The notes under the pieces are model-generated. The model did not search any database. It was not told the origin of the DNA and worked only from the letters and a program-made list of their open reading frames with translations. The position numbers were made by a program, and so were the translations under genes. A stretch of DNA of 64,000 bases from an uncultured Cellulophaga sp. (lineage in GTDB: Bacteria; Bacteroidota; Bacteroidia; Flavobacteriales; Flavobacteriaceae): contig CANLIE010000002.1 in assembly GCA_947491225.1 (NCBI GenBank), positions 88,300-152,299 on the forward strand, given 5' to 3'. Of the stretch, positions 8,537 to 17,325 are shown piece by piece (positions within the stretch are counted from its first letter, which is position 1; the number at the start of each line of letters is the position of its first letter).

Positions 8537-11500
8537 ATGAGATTATATTTCACTTTATTTTTATTTTTATCTAGCTACTTGTCTGCATACACGCAAGTAG
8601 ACTCTCTTTCTATTATAAGAACTTTTGTAAAGCAAGATACGCTACTAAATATAGATCCTTTAATTACTAAAGATAGCTTAGCACAAAAAAGGTGGGTTAA
8701 TGGTATATATGAATCTATGAGCTTAGAAGAGAAGGTAGGACAACTTTTTATGGTTAGTATAGCTTCCGATCAAGATAAAATGAGTATTGAAAAAATAAAA
8801 CAACTTATTATTTCAGAAAACATAGGAGGTATTATTTTTTCTACAGGTGGACCTATGAGACAAGCAAAAATTAGTAATGATTATCAAAAATCTTCAAAAA
8901 TACCTTTATTGGTAGGAATGGATGCAGAATGGGGGTTGGCAATGCGTTTAGATTCTACTTATGCTTTTCCATGGAACATGACATTGGGAGCTATAACAAA
9001 CAATAATATTGTTGAAAAAATAGGTTACCAAATAGGAAAACATTCAAAAAGGATAGGAGTACATATTAATTTTGCGCCAGATATTGATATAAACACAAAC
9101 CCATTAAACCCTATTATTGGTAATAGATCATTTGGAGAGAACAGGGAAAACGTTGCTCAAAAAGGAATAGCCTATATGAAAGGGTTAGAAAAAGCTGGAG
9201 TATTATCTAGCGGCAAGCATTTTCCTGGCCATGGAGATACAGCAACAGATTCTCATAAAACATTACCAATTATTAATTTTACAGAACAGCGTATAGACTC
9301 TATAGAATTATACCCTTTTAAACGATTGATTAATGAAGGACTTAGTAGTGTAATGATTGCTCATTTAGGAATACCAAGTTTAGAATCTAGACAAGACTAT
9401 CCGTCTTCGTTATCAAAAACTATAGTAACAAATTTATTGAAGCATAAGCTAAACTTTAAAGGATTAGTGTTTACTGATGCTTTAAATATGAAAGGAGTTG
9501 CAAATCATTCAAATCCAGGAGATTCAGATCTAACAGCTTTTTTAGCAGGGAATGACATATTACTGATGCCCTTAGATGTAAAGAAAGGCAAAGAAAAAAT
9601 AGTAGAAGCTTATAATTATGGTGTTATAAGCGAAGAGCGATTAGAACATTCCGTAAAAAAAATATTAAAAGCAAAATATAAAGTTGGTTTAAATAATTAT
9701 ACCCCCATAAAAGAAAGTAATTTATACGAAGATTTAAATACTATAAAAAATGAATTGGTTTATGCTGAAGCTATTGAAAATGCTATTACTGTTATAAAAA
9801 ACAAGATAGATATTCTGCCAATTGCTAAATTAGAGAATAAGAAAATTGCGTATATAAATTTAGGAGATTCATCAGGAAATATTTTTTATAATAAATTAAG
9901 CAATTATGCTAAGATAACAGAAATAAAAGAAGATAACCCGCAAGTTTTATTGCAAAAGATAAAACAGTATAACCTTGTTATAATTGGTCATCATAAGAGC
10001 AATGAAAGTCCATGGAAATCATATAAATTTTCAAACAAAGATTTAGGAATTATAAAAGCCATTTCTCAGGAACGAAGTTCAAATTCAATTTTAGTAAATT
10101 TCGCAAAACCTTATACGCTCTCTGGTCTAGATTTAAATACATTAGATGCAATTGTCATTGGATATCAAAATAGTGAATTGGCTCAACAGAAAACAGCAGA
10201 GTTAATATTTGGCGCTATAGGAGCAAAAGGAAAACTCCCTGTTTCTATAAGCAATGATTTTCCTGTAAACACAGGTATAACATATCAATCTTTAAAAAGG
10301 TTAGGTTATGATATGCCAGAGCGTGTAGGGTTAAGTAGTGAAGGACTAAAACAAATAGATGAGCTAGTTAATACAGGGATTGATTCTTTAATGTTTCCAG
10401 GAGCACAAGTACTTGTTGCCCGTAAAGGGAAAATAATATATAACAAGAGTTTTGGGAAACCCACGTATGATTCTAGTGAGAAAATAACAAATAATCATAA
10501 ATATGATTTAGCTTCTATCACCAAAATTCTAGGAACATTGCCAATGATAATGAAATTGGAAGAAGAAAATAAAATAGCTTTAAGTGACACTTTTAAAGAC
10601 CTTGTTCCTGAATATGCAGATACAGAACTAAAAGATATTACTGTATTAAAGGCATTATCTCATTATGGTAGGTTACCAGCATGGATTGCCTTTTATGCTA
10701 GTACACTAGATAAGAATAGAAACCCCTCTAAAGAATTTTATAGTAGTAAACAATCAGAAGCTTTTCCTTATAAGGTTAATGATAATTTGTTTTTAACAAA
10801 GGCCTATAGTGATTCTATTTACAATAGAATAGGCAGACAAGATCTTAAATCTAAAAGGTATAGGTATAGTGATGTTGGTTATTATGTTTTTAAAAAATAC
10901 ATAGAAGGTACTTATAATGCTAGTTTAGATAAATTAGTAGACGAATTTTTATACAAATCTATTGGGGCATCACATACAAGTTATAATCCATTAGAAAAAT
11001 TTAATAAATCTAGTATAGTACCTACAGAAATAGATAATTATTATAGGTATGATACTGTGCAAGGTTATGTACATGATATGGGAGCCGCAATGCAAGGAGG
11101 AGTAGGAGGGCATGCAGGCTTATTCAGTAATGCAAATGATGTAGCAAAAATTATGCAAATGTATTTGCAGGGTGGGTATTATGGTGGTAATCGCTATTTT
11201 AAAGAACGTACAATTAAAAAATTTAATACCTGTTATTTTTGTGATGAAGATGTTAGGAGAGGTGTAGGTTTTGACAAACCACAATTAAAGGATCCCGGAC
11301 CTACTTGTGGCTGTGTTTCCCGAAAAAGTTTTGGACATAGTGGTTTTACAGGCACATATACATGGGCAGATCCAGAAGAAGAGATTGTTTATGTTTTTCT
11401 TTCCAATAGAACATACCCAACCCAAAATAATAGCCTTTTAGTTAAATCTGGACTACGTACAAGAATACAACAAGTCATTTATGACTCCATTATAAATTAA
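8537..11500 (+). CDS. NagZ-like GH3 glycosidase fused to a class C beta-lactamase-type domain
   Basis: Exported two-domain protein of 987 residues. A signal peptide (1-20, ending SAYTQ) is followed by a GH3 N-terminal domain with the NagZ hallmark KHFPGHGDTATDSH from Lys227 and the nucleophile region FTDALNMKG (Asp314). This points to a beta-N-acetylhexosaminidase acting on peptidoglycan fragments. A GH3 C-terminal-like region (about 410-590) leads to a serine beta-lactamase/DD-peptidase-like domain (about 610-985) with Ser660-x-x-Lys663 (ASITK), Tyr777-Ser-Asp and HSGFTGT in place of the KTG box. The fusion is known in Bacteroidota and would place glycan and peptide processing in one periplasmic protein. 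The catalytic set looks intact in both halves. BshA follows after 18 bases. Confidence 0.88.
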   Translation: MRLYFTLFLFLSSYLSAYTQVDSLSIIRTFVKQDTLLNIDPLITKDSLAQKRWVNGIYESMSLEEKVGQLFMVSIASDQDKMSIEKIKQLIISENIGGIIFSTGGPMRQAKISNDYQKSSKIPLLVGMDAEWGLAMRLDSTYAFPWNMTLGAITNNNIVEKIGYQIGKHSKRIGVHINFAPDIDINTNPLNPIIGNRSFGENRENVAQKGIAYMKGLEKAGVLSSGKHFPGHGDTATDSHKTLPIINFTEQRIDSIELYPFKRLINEGLSSVMIAHLGIPSLESRQDYPSSLSKTIVTNLLKHKLNFKGLVFTDALNMKGVANHSNPGDSDLTAFLAGNDILLMPLDVKKGKEKIVEAYNYGVISEERLEHSVKKILKAKYKVGLNNYTPIKESNLYEDLNTIKNELVYAEAIENAITVIKNKIDILPIAKLENKKIAYINLGDSSGNIFYNKLSNYAKITEIKEDNPQVLLQKIKQYNLVIIGHHKSNESPWKSYKFSNKDLGIIKAISQERSSNSILVNFAKPYTLSGLDLNTLDAIVIGYQNSELAQQKTAELIFGAIGAKGKLPVSISNDFPVNTGITYQSLKRLGYDMPERVGLSSEGLKQIDELVNTGIDSLMFPGAQVLVARKGKIIYNKSFGKPTYDSSEKITNNHKYDLASITKILGTLPMIMKLEEENKIALSDTFKDLVPEYADTELKDITVLKALSHYGRLPAWIAFYASTLDKNRNPSKEFYSSKQSEAFPYKVNDNLFLTKAYSDSIYNRIGRQDLKSKRYRYSDVGYYVFKKYIEGTYNASLDKLVDEFLYKSIGASHTSYNPLEKFNKSSIVPTEIDNYYRYDTVQGYVHDMGAAMQGGVGGHAGLFSNANDVAKIMQMYLQGGYYGGNRYFKERTIKKFNTCYFCDEDVRRGVGFDKPQLKDPGPTCGCVSRKSFGHSGFTGTYTWADPEEEIVYVFLSNRTYPTQNNSLLVKSGLRTRIQQVIYDSIIN

Positions 11501-11518
11501 AATAGGTATTTTTGATGA

Positions 11519-12661
11519 ATGAAAATAGCTATAGTTTGTTACCCAACTTTTGGAGGTAGTGGTGTTGTTGCGACAGAATTAGGAATTGCTCTTGCAAATA
11601 GAGGGCATGATATACATTTTGTAACATACAAACAACCAGTACGTTTAGAATTACTTAGCGAAAGAATACATTTTCACGAAGTACATGTTCCAGAATATCC
11701 TCTTTTCCAGTATCAACCATACGAACTAGCCCTTTCTAGTAAATTGGTTGACACAATTAAATTTTTTGGAATAGAAGTGTTACACGTTCACTATGCCATA
11801 CCACACGCATACGCTGGCTATATGGCAAAAAAAATGCTTGAAGAAGAAGGAATTCATATTCCTATGATAACTACACTACATGGTACAGATATTACATTGG
11901 TAGGTAAACATCCATTCTATAAGCCAGCTGTTACATTTAGTATAAATAAATCTGATGTGGTTACTTCTGTGTCAGAAAATTTAAAACAAAGTACCTTGAA
12001 TCTTTTTCATATAAAGAAAGAGATAAACGTTATACCCAACTTTATAGATAAAAGTAAATACAATGTTGAAAATAAAGAATGTGAACGTTCTTTAATGGCA
12101 AATGATAATGAAAGAATTGTAACCCACATTAGTAATTTTAGAAAAGTTAAACGTATCGCAGACGTCATTCATATTTTTAAAGAAATTCAAGATAAAATGG
12201 CTGCTAAATTAATAATGGTTGGTGAGGGGCCAGAAAAAGAAAAAGCAGAAATACTTTCTGAAACATTGGGAATTAAAGATAAGGTAATCTTTTTAGGCAA
12301 CAGTAATCAGGTAGATAGAATATTATGTTTTTCAGATTTATTCTTGTTGCCCTCAGAAACAGAGAGTTTTGGTTTAGCTGCTTTAGAAGCTATGATGCAT
12401 AGAGTACCTGTAATATCTAGTAATACAGGAGGTATCCCTGAAGTTAATGTTGAAGGAGTTACTGGTTATATGAGTAATGTAGGTAATGTTGAAGAAATGG
12501 CTCTGAATGCCATAAAAATACTAAAAGATGATAGTGTTTTAAACAAGTTTAAAGACAATGCAGAAAAAGTTGCTCATAAATTTGATATTACCAACGTTTT
12601 GCCTTTGTATGAAGCTGTTTACGAGAAAGCATTTAAAACTTATTATAAGAATTCATATTAA
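11519..12661 (+). CDS. bshA: N-acetyl-alpha-D-glucosaminyl L-malate synthase BshA
   Basis: GT-B retaining glycosyltransferase (GT4) that joins GlcNAc from UDP-GlcNAc to L-malate, the first step of bacillithiol synthesis in the cytoplasm. Diagnostic segments are YPTFGGSGVVATELG at residues 8-22, HVHYAIPHAYAGYMAK, TTLHGTDITLVG and the C-terminal nucleotide-binding PSETESFGLAALEAM with its E-x7-E pattern. At 380 residues it matches the family. The start at 11519 is preferred over an overlapping out-of-frame ATG at 11515. Other bsh genes are not in the window, but a bacilliredoxin-like gene is present at 55547. A REP-like element follows the stop. Confidence 0.93.
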   Translation: MKIAIVCYPTFGGSGVVATELGIALANRGHDIHFVTYKQPVRLELLSERIHFHEVHVPEYPLFQYQPYELALSSKLVDTIKFFGIEVLHVHYAIPHAYAGYMAKKMLEEEGIHIPMITTLHGTDITLVGKHPFYKPAVTFSINKSDVVTSVSENLKQSTLNLFHIKKEINVIPNFIDKSKYNVENKECERSLMANDNERIVTHISNFRKVKRIADVIHIFKEIQDKMAAKLIMVGEGPEKEKAEILSETLGIKDKVIFLGNSNQVDRILCFSDLFLLPSETESFGLAALEAMMHRVPVISSNTGGIPEVNVEGVTGYMSNVGNVEEMALNAIKILKDDSVLNKFKDNAEKVAHKFDITNVLPLYEAVYEKAFKTYYKNSY

Positions 12662-12672
12662 ACTGCTACTTA

Positions 12673-12878
12673 TTAACCTGAGTTTGATATAAGAAAATTT
12701 ATGTCAGTCTGATTGATTTTCGATAGAAAATTGTATCGAAGACAAGTAAATTTTAAACCAAAAGCTTTGTCACCTTCAGCTTGCCAAAATGTCGATACAA
12801 TTTTTATTAGTTTCACTATGAAAAATCACTCAATATGAGAGTTTTTTTTAATCAAATTCTTGGACAGAACTCAGGTTA
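12673..12878. repeat. REP-like intergenic element, inverted pair
   Basis: Nested inverted repeats lie just after bshA. The outer arms are perfect 11-mers (12674-12684 TAACCTGAGTT and 12868-12878 AACTCAGGTTA). The inner arms are perfect 13-mers (12727-12739 and 12792-12804, AAAATTGTATCGA and its complement). Each half carries a variant of a core with GTCA, GTGATTTT-like and GTATCGA blocks in order. The same core in the same inverted arrangement occurs at 57467-57593, so this is a dispersed element, not a single terminator. Such flavobacterial REP-like sequences are non-coding. It may also serve as the bshA 3' end. Confidence 0.65.
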
Positions 12879-13010
12879 TTAGCTTTCTACCGATAAAAAA
12901 AACACTTGATAGAATATTATTGTGTATAGCTTGTATAAAAAATACCTTGCTTTATAATAAGATTTAAAATCAACAGTTTTTTAAAATAATAGTTAATACT
13001 ACGACCAATA

Positions 13011-13020
13011 CCCCCCCCCC
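13011..13020. repeat. C10 homopolymer tract upstream of the acyltransferase gene
   Basis: Ten consecutive C residues lie in very AT-rich DNA, 60 bases before the start at 13081. It is the longest G/C homopolymer I found in the window; others are G6-G7 runs inside genes. Tracts of this length are slippage-prone during replication and often mediate phase variation. The surrounding 12879-13080 contains no gene. A weak promoter-like TTG-N18-TAGCTTG (about 12907-12934) would put the tract in the 5' leader. Three overlapping ATGs (13037, 13040, 13043) open a 20-codon reading frame that ends inside the acyltransferase gene in another frame. Confidence 0.8.
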
Positions 13021-13080
13021 TTATTATCAAAAAAGCATGATGATGGTTACAAATAAAATTATCTCTATTAATACTCTTAT

Positions 13081-14532
13081 ATGTTTTTTAACTCTATAGA
13101 TTTTGCTGTTTTTTTGCCAATAGTATTTATACTCTATTGGTTTACTTTTAATCAAAATATAAAAACACAAAACGTATTAGTATTAATTGCAAGTTATATC
13201 TTTTATGGTTGGTGGGACTGGAGATTTCTTTCATTAATTGTCTTTAGTACACTAGTTGATTATACATTAGGTATTTTATTAGGCACAGAAGTAAAAGAAA
13301 CGAAGCGAAAGATTTACTTATGGATAAGTATTATTATTAATCTTGGTTTCCTAGGTTTTTTTAAGTATTACAACTTCTTTATAGAAAGTTTTGTAGATGC
13401 ATTCACTTTTTTTGGACAAGATGTAAGAGTAACGTCTTTAAAAATTGTATTACCAGCAGGTATTAGCTTTTATACCTTTCAAACATTAAGTTATACTATA
13501 GATGTTTACAAACGTAATTTAGACCCTACAAAAAAGTTTATAGCCTTTGCCGCTTTTATTAGTTTCTTTCCGCAGTTAGTTGCAGGTCCAATAGAAAGAG
13601 CTTCTAATTTGTTACCTCAAATACTTAAAAAGAGAAAATTAAATTACGAGCAATCTATAGATGGTTTGCGTTTAATGCTATGGGGTTTATTTAAAAAAGT
13701 AGTAATAGCAGATTCTTTATCTCCTATTGTTAATGATATTTTTGAAAATTATAGTACACATTCTTCTCCAGTATTAATAATGGGAGCTGTGTTTTTTGCT
13801 TTTCAGATATACGGAGATTTTAGTGGGTATTCTGATATAGCCATAGGCACCTCCAAATTATTTGGAATAGAATTAATGTCTAATTTTAAATTTCCTTATT
13901 TATCAAGAAATATAGCAGAGTTCTGGAGGCGTTGGCACATCTCTTTGTCTACTTGGTTTAGAGATTATCTTTACATACCATTAGGAGGTTCTAGAGGATC
14001 TAAAATTAAAGGTATACGCAATATTTTTGTTATCTTTTTGGTGAGCGGATTTTGGCACGGTGCAAACTGGACTTTTATTTTCTGGGGACTTTTCCATGCT
14101 GTACTATTTTTACCAAGTTTTTTGTGCGGTACTAATAGAAAATATATAAATAATAATGTTAATTCATCATTTAGTTTTCTAAAAATAGTTTCTAATATCT
14201 ATAATACGCTATTAACTTTTATTTTGGTTACAGTGGGTTGGGTGTTTTTTAGAAGTGCAACAATAACAGATTCTTTTACTTATTTAAAGATAATTTTCAC
14301 GAAATTTTCATTTGAACATTATACACATCCAAACGGATATAGACTAATAGACTACTTTATTTTATTACTATTTTTTATGATTTATGAATATATTATAAGA
14401 AATAATGAACGCAACCCTATTGGATTTAAAAATGAGTATGTCCGCTTGTTTGTATACATATTGTTAGTGTTTTTGATGTTGCTGTTTTATGATGATGGTG
14501 TAGATAGATCATTTATTTATTCTCAATTTTAA
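13081..14532 (+). CDS. MBOAT family O-acyltransferase (AlgI/PatA-like)
   Basis: Multipass membrane acyltransferase that moves an acetyl group across the inner membrane for O-acetylation of an exported polysaccharide. There are about 10-12 hydrophobic segments over 483 residues. The N-terminus MFFNSIDFAVFLPIVF is typical of AlgI-type MBOAT proteins. Diagnostic motifs are LVAGPIERA near residue 174, EFWRRWHISLSTWFRDYLY near 280, and GFWHGANWTFIFWG with the catalytic His326. The SGNH gene begins 5 bases later and is probably its periplasmic transferase partner, as AlgI works with AlgX/AlgJ. The C10 tract upstream suggests variable expression. The family is confident; the acceptor glycan is inferred from position beside the polysaccharide locus. 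Confidence 0.9.
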   Translation: MFFNSIDFAVFLPIVFILYWFTFNQNIKTQNVLVLIASYIFYGWWDWRFLSLIVFSTLVDYTLGILLGTEVKETKRKIYLWISIIINLGFLGFFKYYNFFIESFVDAFTFFGQDVRVTSLKIVLPAGISFYTFQTLSYTIDVYKRNLDPTKKFIAFAAFISFFPQLVAGPIERASNLLPQILKKRKLNYEQSIDGLRLMLWGLFKKVVIADSLSPIVNDIFENYSTHSSPVLIMGAVFFAFQIYGDFSGYSDIAIGTSKLFGIELMSNFKFPYLSRNIAEFWRRWHISLSTWFRDYLYIPLGGSRGSKIKGIRNIFVIFLVSGFWHGANWTFIFWGLFHAVLFLPSFLCGTNRKYINNNVNSSFSFLKIVSNIYNTLLTFILVTVGWVFFRSATITDSFTYLKIIFTKFSFEHYTHPNGYRLIDYFILLLFFMIYEYIIRNNERNPIGFKNEYVRLFVYILLVFLMLLFYDDGVDRSFIYSQF

Positions 14533-14536
14533 GTGT

Positions 14537-15532
14537 ATGAAAAAAAATATATCAAAATTTGTAATATACAGTATAGTTCTTCTATTGTCTTTAGAATTAT
14601 TAGTTCGTATTTTTCATTTACACAATGAAAGACCAGAAAGATATTTAGATGAATATGGTGTTGAAAAATGGATTCCTAATCAGGTTGGATATTCTATAAC
14701 AGGGAATAGAAAGCAAAATGTAGGTAAATATAGAATTAATAACTTTGGATTTAATTCTGTTTATGATAATTATGAATCATCTAAAGATAGTATAGAAGTT
14801 GCTATAGTTGGAGATTCATTCATAGAAGGTTTTCATCAAAATTATACAAACTCAATAAGCGTAATGGTAGAAAAGCAATTACCAAATATAAAAGTATTAG
14901 AGTTTGGTTATGCAGGTTATAATTTCTCTGAGGAATTAAATTTAATAAAATCGTACAATCATTTATTTAAAGATATTGATAGAGTTATTATTTATTTAAG
15001 GTATACAGATGATTTAACAACGGGAGAATATAAAGTTTCTAACAGGTTATCTTTAAACACACCTATGAATAGGTTATTAAAAAAGAGTAAGTTAATTGTT
15101 TATGCAAAAGATATGGGTCTTTTTGATTCTGTTAAGAATAAACTTATTTCTACTAGGTATAAACTTACTTCCGCAATTGGTTTTATTAAGAATCTAATTT
15201 CGTTAAGAAAAATTCCAGATTTACCAGTTAAACCATATGAAATGAATGAAGTTAATAATGATTCCATATACTTAGCTAATTTTAAAAAACTAGTTAAAAC
15301 GTTTAATTACGATAAAAAGAAGAATGTTTTGTTATTAGATTTTAGTCTTTGTTCAAAAGAATTTTTAAGCTATTTAAGGCAAAATAATTTTAAAACTATT
15401 AATTTTGATGCCAATTTTAAAAAGCATATCAGACCAAAGATTTTAATTTATGATCAGCATTGGAACAATTTAGGAAGGGAAATTATAGCTAATGAAATTG
15501 TAGAATACATAAAAAATGAAAATTTAAAATAA
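14537..15532 (+). CDS. AlgX/AlgJ-like SGNH-fold acetyltransferase partner
   Basis: A 331-residue protein with one N-terminal membrane anchor or signal (residues 7-22, ISKFVIYSIVLLLSLELLV). An SGNH-type fold follows: the catalytic Ser94 block is AIVGDSFIEG, an oxyanion-type Gly/Asn segment is LEFGYAGYN, and the Asp/His pair is D306-Q-H308-W, the D-x-H-W form seen in AlgX/AlgJ. It therefore probably transfers acetyl groups received from the neighbouring MBOAT protein to the glycan in the periplasm. The gene follows the MBOAT gene by 4 bases and ends in a terminator. Sequence similarity outside the motifs is low, so the specific role is inferred from motifs plus neighbour. Confidence 0.72.
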   Translation: MKKNISKFVIYSIVLLLSLELLVRIFHLHNERPERYLDEYGVEKWIPNQVGYSITGNRKQNVGKYRINNFGFNSVYDNYESSKDSIEVAIVGDSFIEGFHQNYTNSISVMVEKQLPNIKVLEFGYAGYNFSEELNLIKSYNHLFKDIDRVIIYLRYTDDLTTGEYKVSNRLSLNTPMNRLLKKSKLIVYAKDMGLFDSVKNKLISTRYKLTSAIGFIKNLISLRKIPDLPVKPYEMNEVNNDSIYLANFKKLVKTFNYDKKKNVLLLDFSLCSKEFLSYLRQNNFKTINFDANFKKHIRPKILIYDQHWNNLGREIIANEIVEYIKNENLK

Positions 15533-15555
15533 AAAAGCCTTTAAAAGGCTTTTTT
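15531..15555. terminator. Bidirectional hairpin terminator between convergent genes
   Basis: A-rich left arm 15531-15542 pairs with T-rich right arm 15544-15555 around the GCCTTT/AAAGGC core, giving T-runs on both strands. It overlaps the stop of the SGNH gene and lies 2 bases beyond the stop of the leftward NeuD-FemAB gene, so it can end both transcripts. Confidence 0.85.
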
Positions 15556-15557
15556 TA

Positions 15558-17303
15558 TTACTTTCTATAAACAGGGAAATAATCATTGCAATTTTTACCT
15601 AAATTCTGATCTGCAAGATTTATGTTATTTTTTAAGCACAAATATTTGTATACATTTTCATTTATGATTTTTCTTCCAGTATAAAATTGAGCATCTTCAT
15701 CTTTTGGGAAAAACATTTTTTTACTTTTATATAAAGAATCATTATCTTGTTGTCCTCCTCCTAAAATATAATATTTTTTATTGTTTTTTACTGCCCACTT
15801 TAGTATTTCTACCCTTAAAAAATCATTGGGTCTATTAGAAAAATATTCAGCTCTGGTTCCTCCTAAAAAGGCATACAATGTTTCGTTGTCAATTATTATC
15901 AATTCAGCAGAAACAGCTGTACTGTCTATGTAATCTAAAGCTATGGAGAAGCTGTTGGGGTTAGAATGAATAATACTTTCAAAAAATTGCTTTGGAAAAT
16001 AATATATTTCTTTAGCATTATTTCTTTTCATTGTTTCAATATATATATTATAAAAATCAGAAATTATATTATCCGTTACTTCATCACCTCTATAAATATT
16101 AAACTTTATATTACTTTTTAAGGCTCTCCTGTAATTATTCCTTACTTTTTTAGAAAAAGTTACCCAATGTTCATCTTTATTAGATTTTACTTTTCCTTTT
16201 ACATTAAGTAAACTCTTTACAAGGGTTCCTGAGTAGTTTATGTGATTTTCATTTAAACTAAATCTAACAAATTCAGATACAACACTATTATCTAAATACC
16301 ACTGGTCAACTAAATTCCAAAATTTAACTAATGTATTAGTATCCATATCATTGTTATAAAGTGGTCCTCCATATCCGTAAGGAGTAATAACATCAAAATA
16401 GGAACTGTTTTTTATGGATCTTAAGTAAAAAGGCATTACAACTATAGGAACTTCATTTTCTTCAAAAACAAAGTACCGTAATTGATCTGACTTTGTTTCA
16501 AAATAAATAAGATACTCATAGGAGTAGTAGATATTATTTAGAAAATGAGTTCTTAATAATTTCTTATATTTTTTTATTTTTTTTAAACTATTAAAATTAC
16601 AAACACTTATCTTAAAAGGTTTTTCTTCAATAATTTTATTTGTGTTTTGTTCTTTTGCCTCCATTACTCTTAATGTTTTAGCTGGTACACCAGCAACAAT
16701 ATGATGTGGGGGAACATCTTTTATAACAACTGCGCCACAACCTATAATTGTGTTTTTGCCAATATTTGAAACACCAGTCATAATAGTAGAACTAATACCT
16801 AAAAAAGCCTTTTCTTTTATAGTTATATTTGCACCAACATTAACACCTGTAGATATAAACACACCTTTTTCTAGTATAGTATGGTGTGCAATTCTACTTC
16901 CCATACTTACTATTACATAATCTTTAATTTTGGTATGCGGCATAATAATTACACCAGGTAATAAATAAATACCCTTGCCTTGTATACAATCTGTATCGTA
17001 AATAACAGAATTGTGTATAAAGTTAGGAATTTCATATCCAAAATCATACAATTTTTTCAAATATTTTTTTCTTATTTCATTATCTCCAATAGGACAAAAA
17101 ACACAATCTATTTTGTTTTTTATCTCTTTGGTAAGTAAGTCTTTAAAGGAGCCTAAAATAGGGGTGTTGTGTACTAACTTTCCTTTATTATCTTTATTGT
17201 CATCATAAAAGCCAATAATATTAAAACCTTGCTCTTTTAAGTAGTTTAAAAATACCTCGCCATAAGATCCAGCACCAAGTATTACAGTGTTTTTATTTTG
17301 CAT
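15558..17303 (-). CDS. PglD/NeuD-type sugar acetyltransferase fused to a FemAB-like GNAT domain
   Basis: Two-domain cytoplasmic protein of 581 residues. Residues 1-85 form a Rossmann-like PglD N-terminal domain (VILGAGSYGEVFLNYL, GFYDDN, CPIGDNEIRKKY). Residues 90-208 are a left-handed beta-helix with hexapeptide repeats, the likely catalytic His140 in SRIAHHTIL, and the closing VAGVPAKTLR. This matches NeuD/PglD N-acetyltransferases of UDP-4-amino sugars. Residues about 230-560 are a FemAB-like GNAT region (KVRNNYRRALKSN, FLGGTRAEYF, ILGGGQQDND), a family that transfers aminoacyl or acyl groups to amino groups. The frame is continuous, so the fusion looks genuine. It is last in the leftward operon, 22 bases after the sugar transferase. 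Domain calls are good; the FemAB substrate is unknown. Confidence 0.82.
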   Translation of the reverse strand: MQNKNTVILGAGSYGEVFLNYLKEQGFNIIGFYDDNKDNKGKLVHNTPILGSFKDLLTKEIKNKIDCVFCPIGDNEIRKKYLKKLYDFGYEIPNFIHNSVIYDTDCIQGKGIYLLPGVIIMPHTKIKDYVIVSMGSRIAHHTILEKGVFISTGVNVGANITIKEKAFLGISSTIMTGVSNIGKNTIIGCGAVVIKDVPPHHIVAGVPAKTLRVMEAKEQNTNKIIEEKPFKISVCNFNSLKKIKKYKKLLRTHFLNNIYYSYEYLIYFETKSDQLRYFVFEENEVPIVVMPFYLRSIKNSSYFDVITPYGYGGPLYNNDMDTNTLVKFWNLVDQWYLDNSVVSEFVRFSLNENHINYSGTLVKSLLNVKGKVKSNKDEHWVTFSKKVRNNYRRALKSNIKFNIYRGDEVTDNIISDFYNIYIETMKRNNAKEIYYFPKQFFESIIHSNPNSFSIALDYIDSTAVSAELIIIDNETLYAFLGGTRAEYFSNRPNDFLRVEILKWAVKNNKKYYILGGGQQDNDSLYKSKKMFFPKDEDAQFYTGRKIINENVYKYLCLKNNINLADQNLGKNCNDYFPVYRK

Positions 17304-17325
17304 TTTTGAGGAAATGTTTAGTATA

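Noticed and set aside
13037..13099. Short reading frame of 20 codons before and overlapping the acyltransferase start
   Set aside because: Too short and out of frame to call a gene; mentioned only as a possible control element with the C10 tract.
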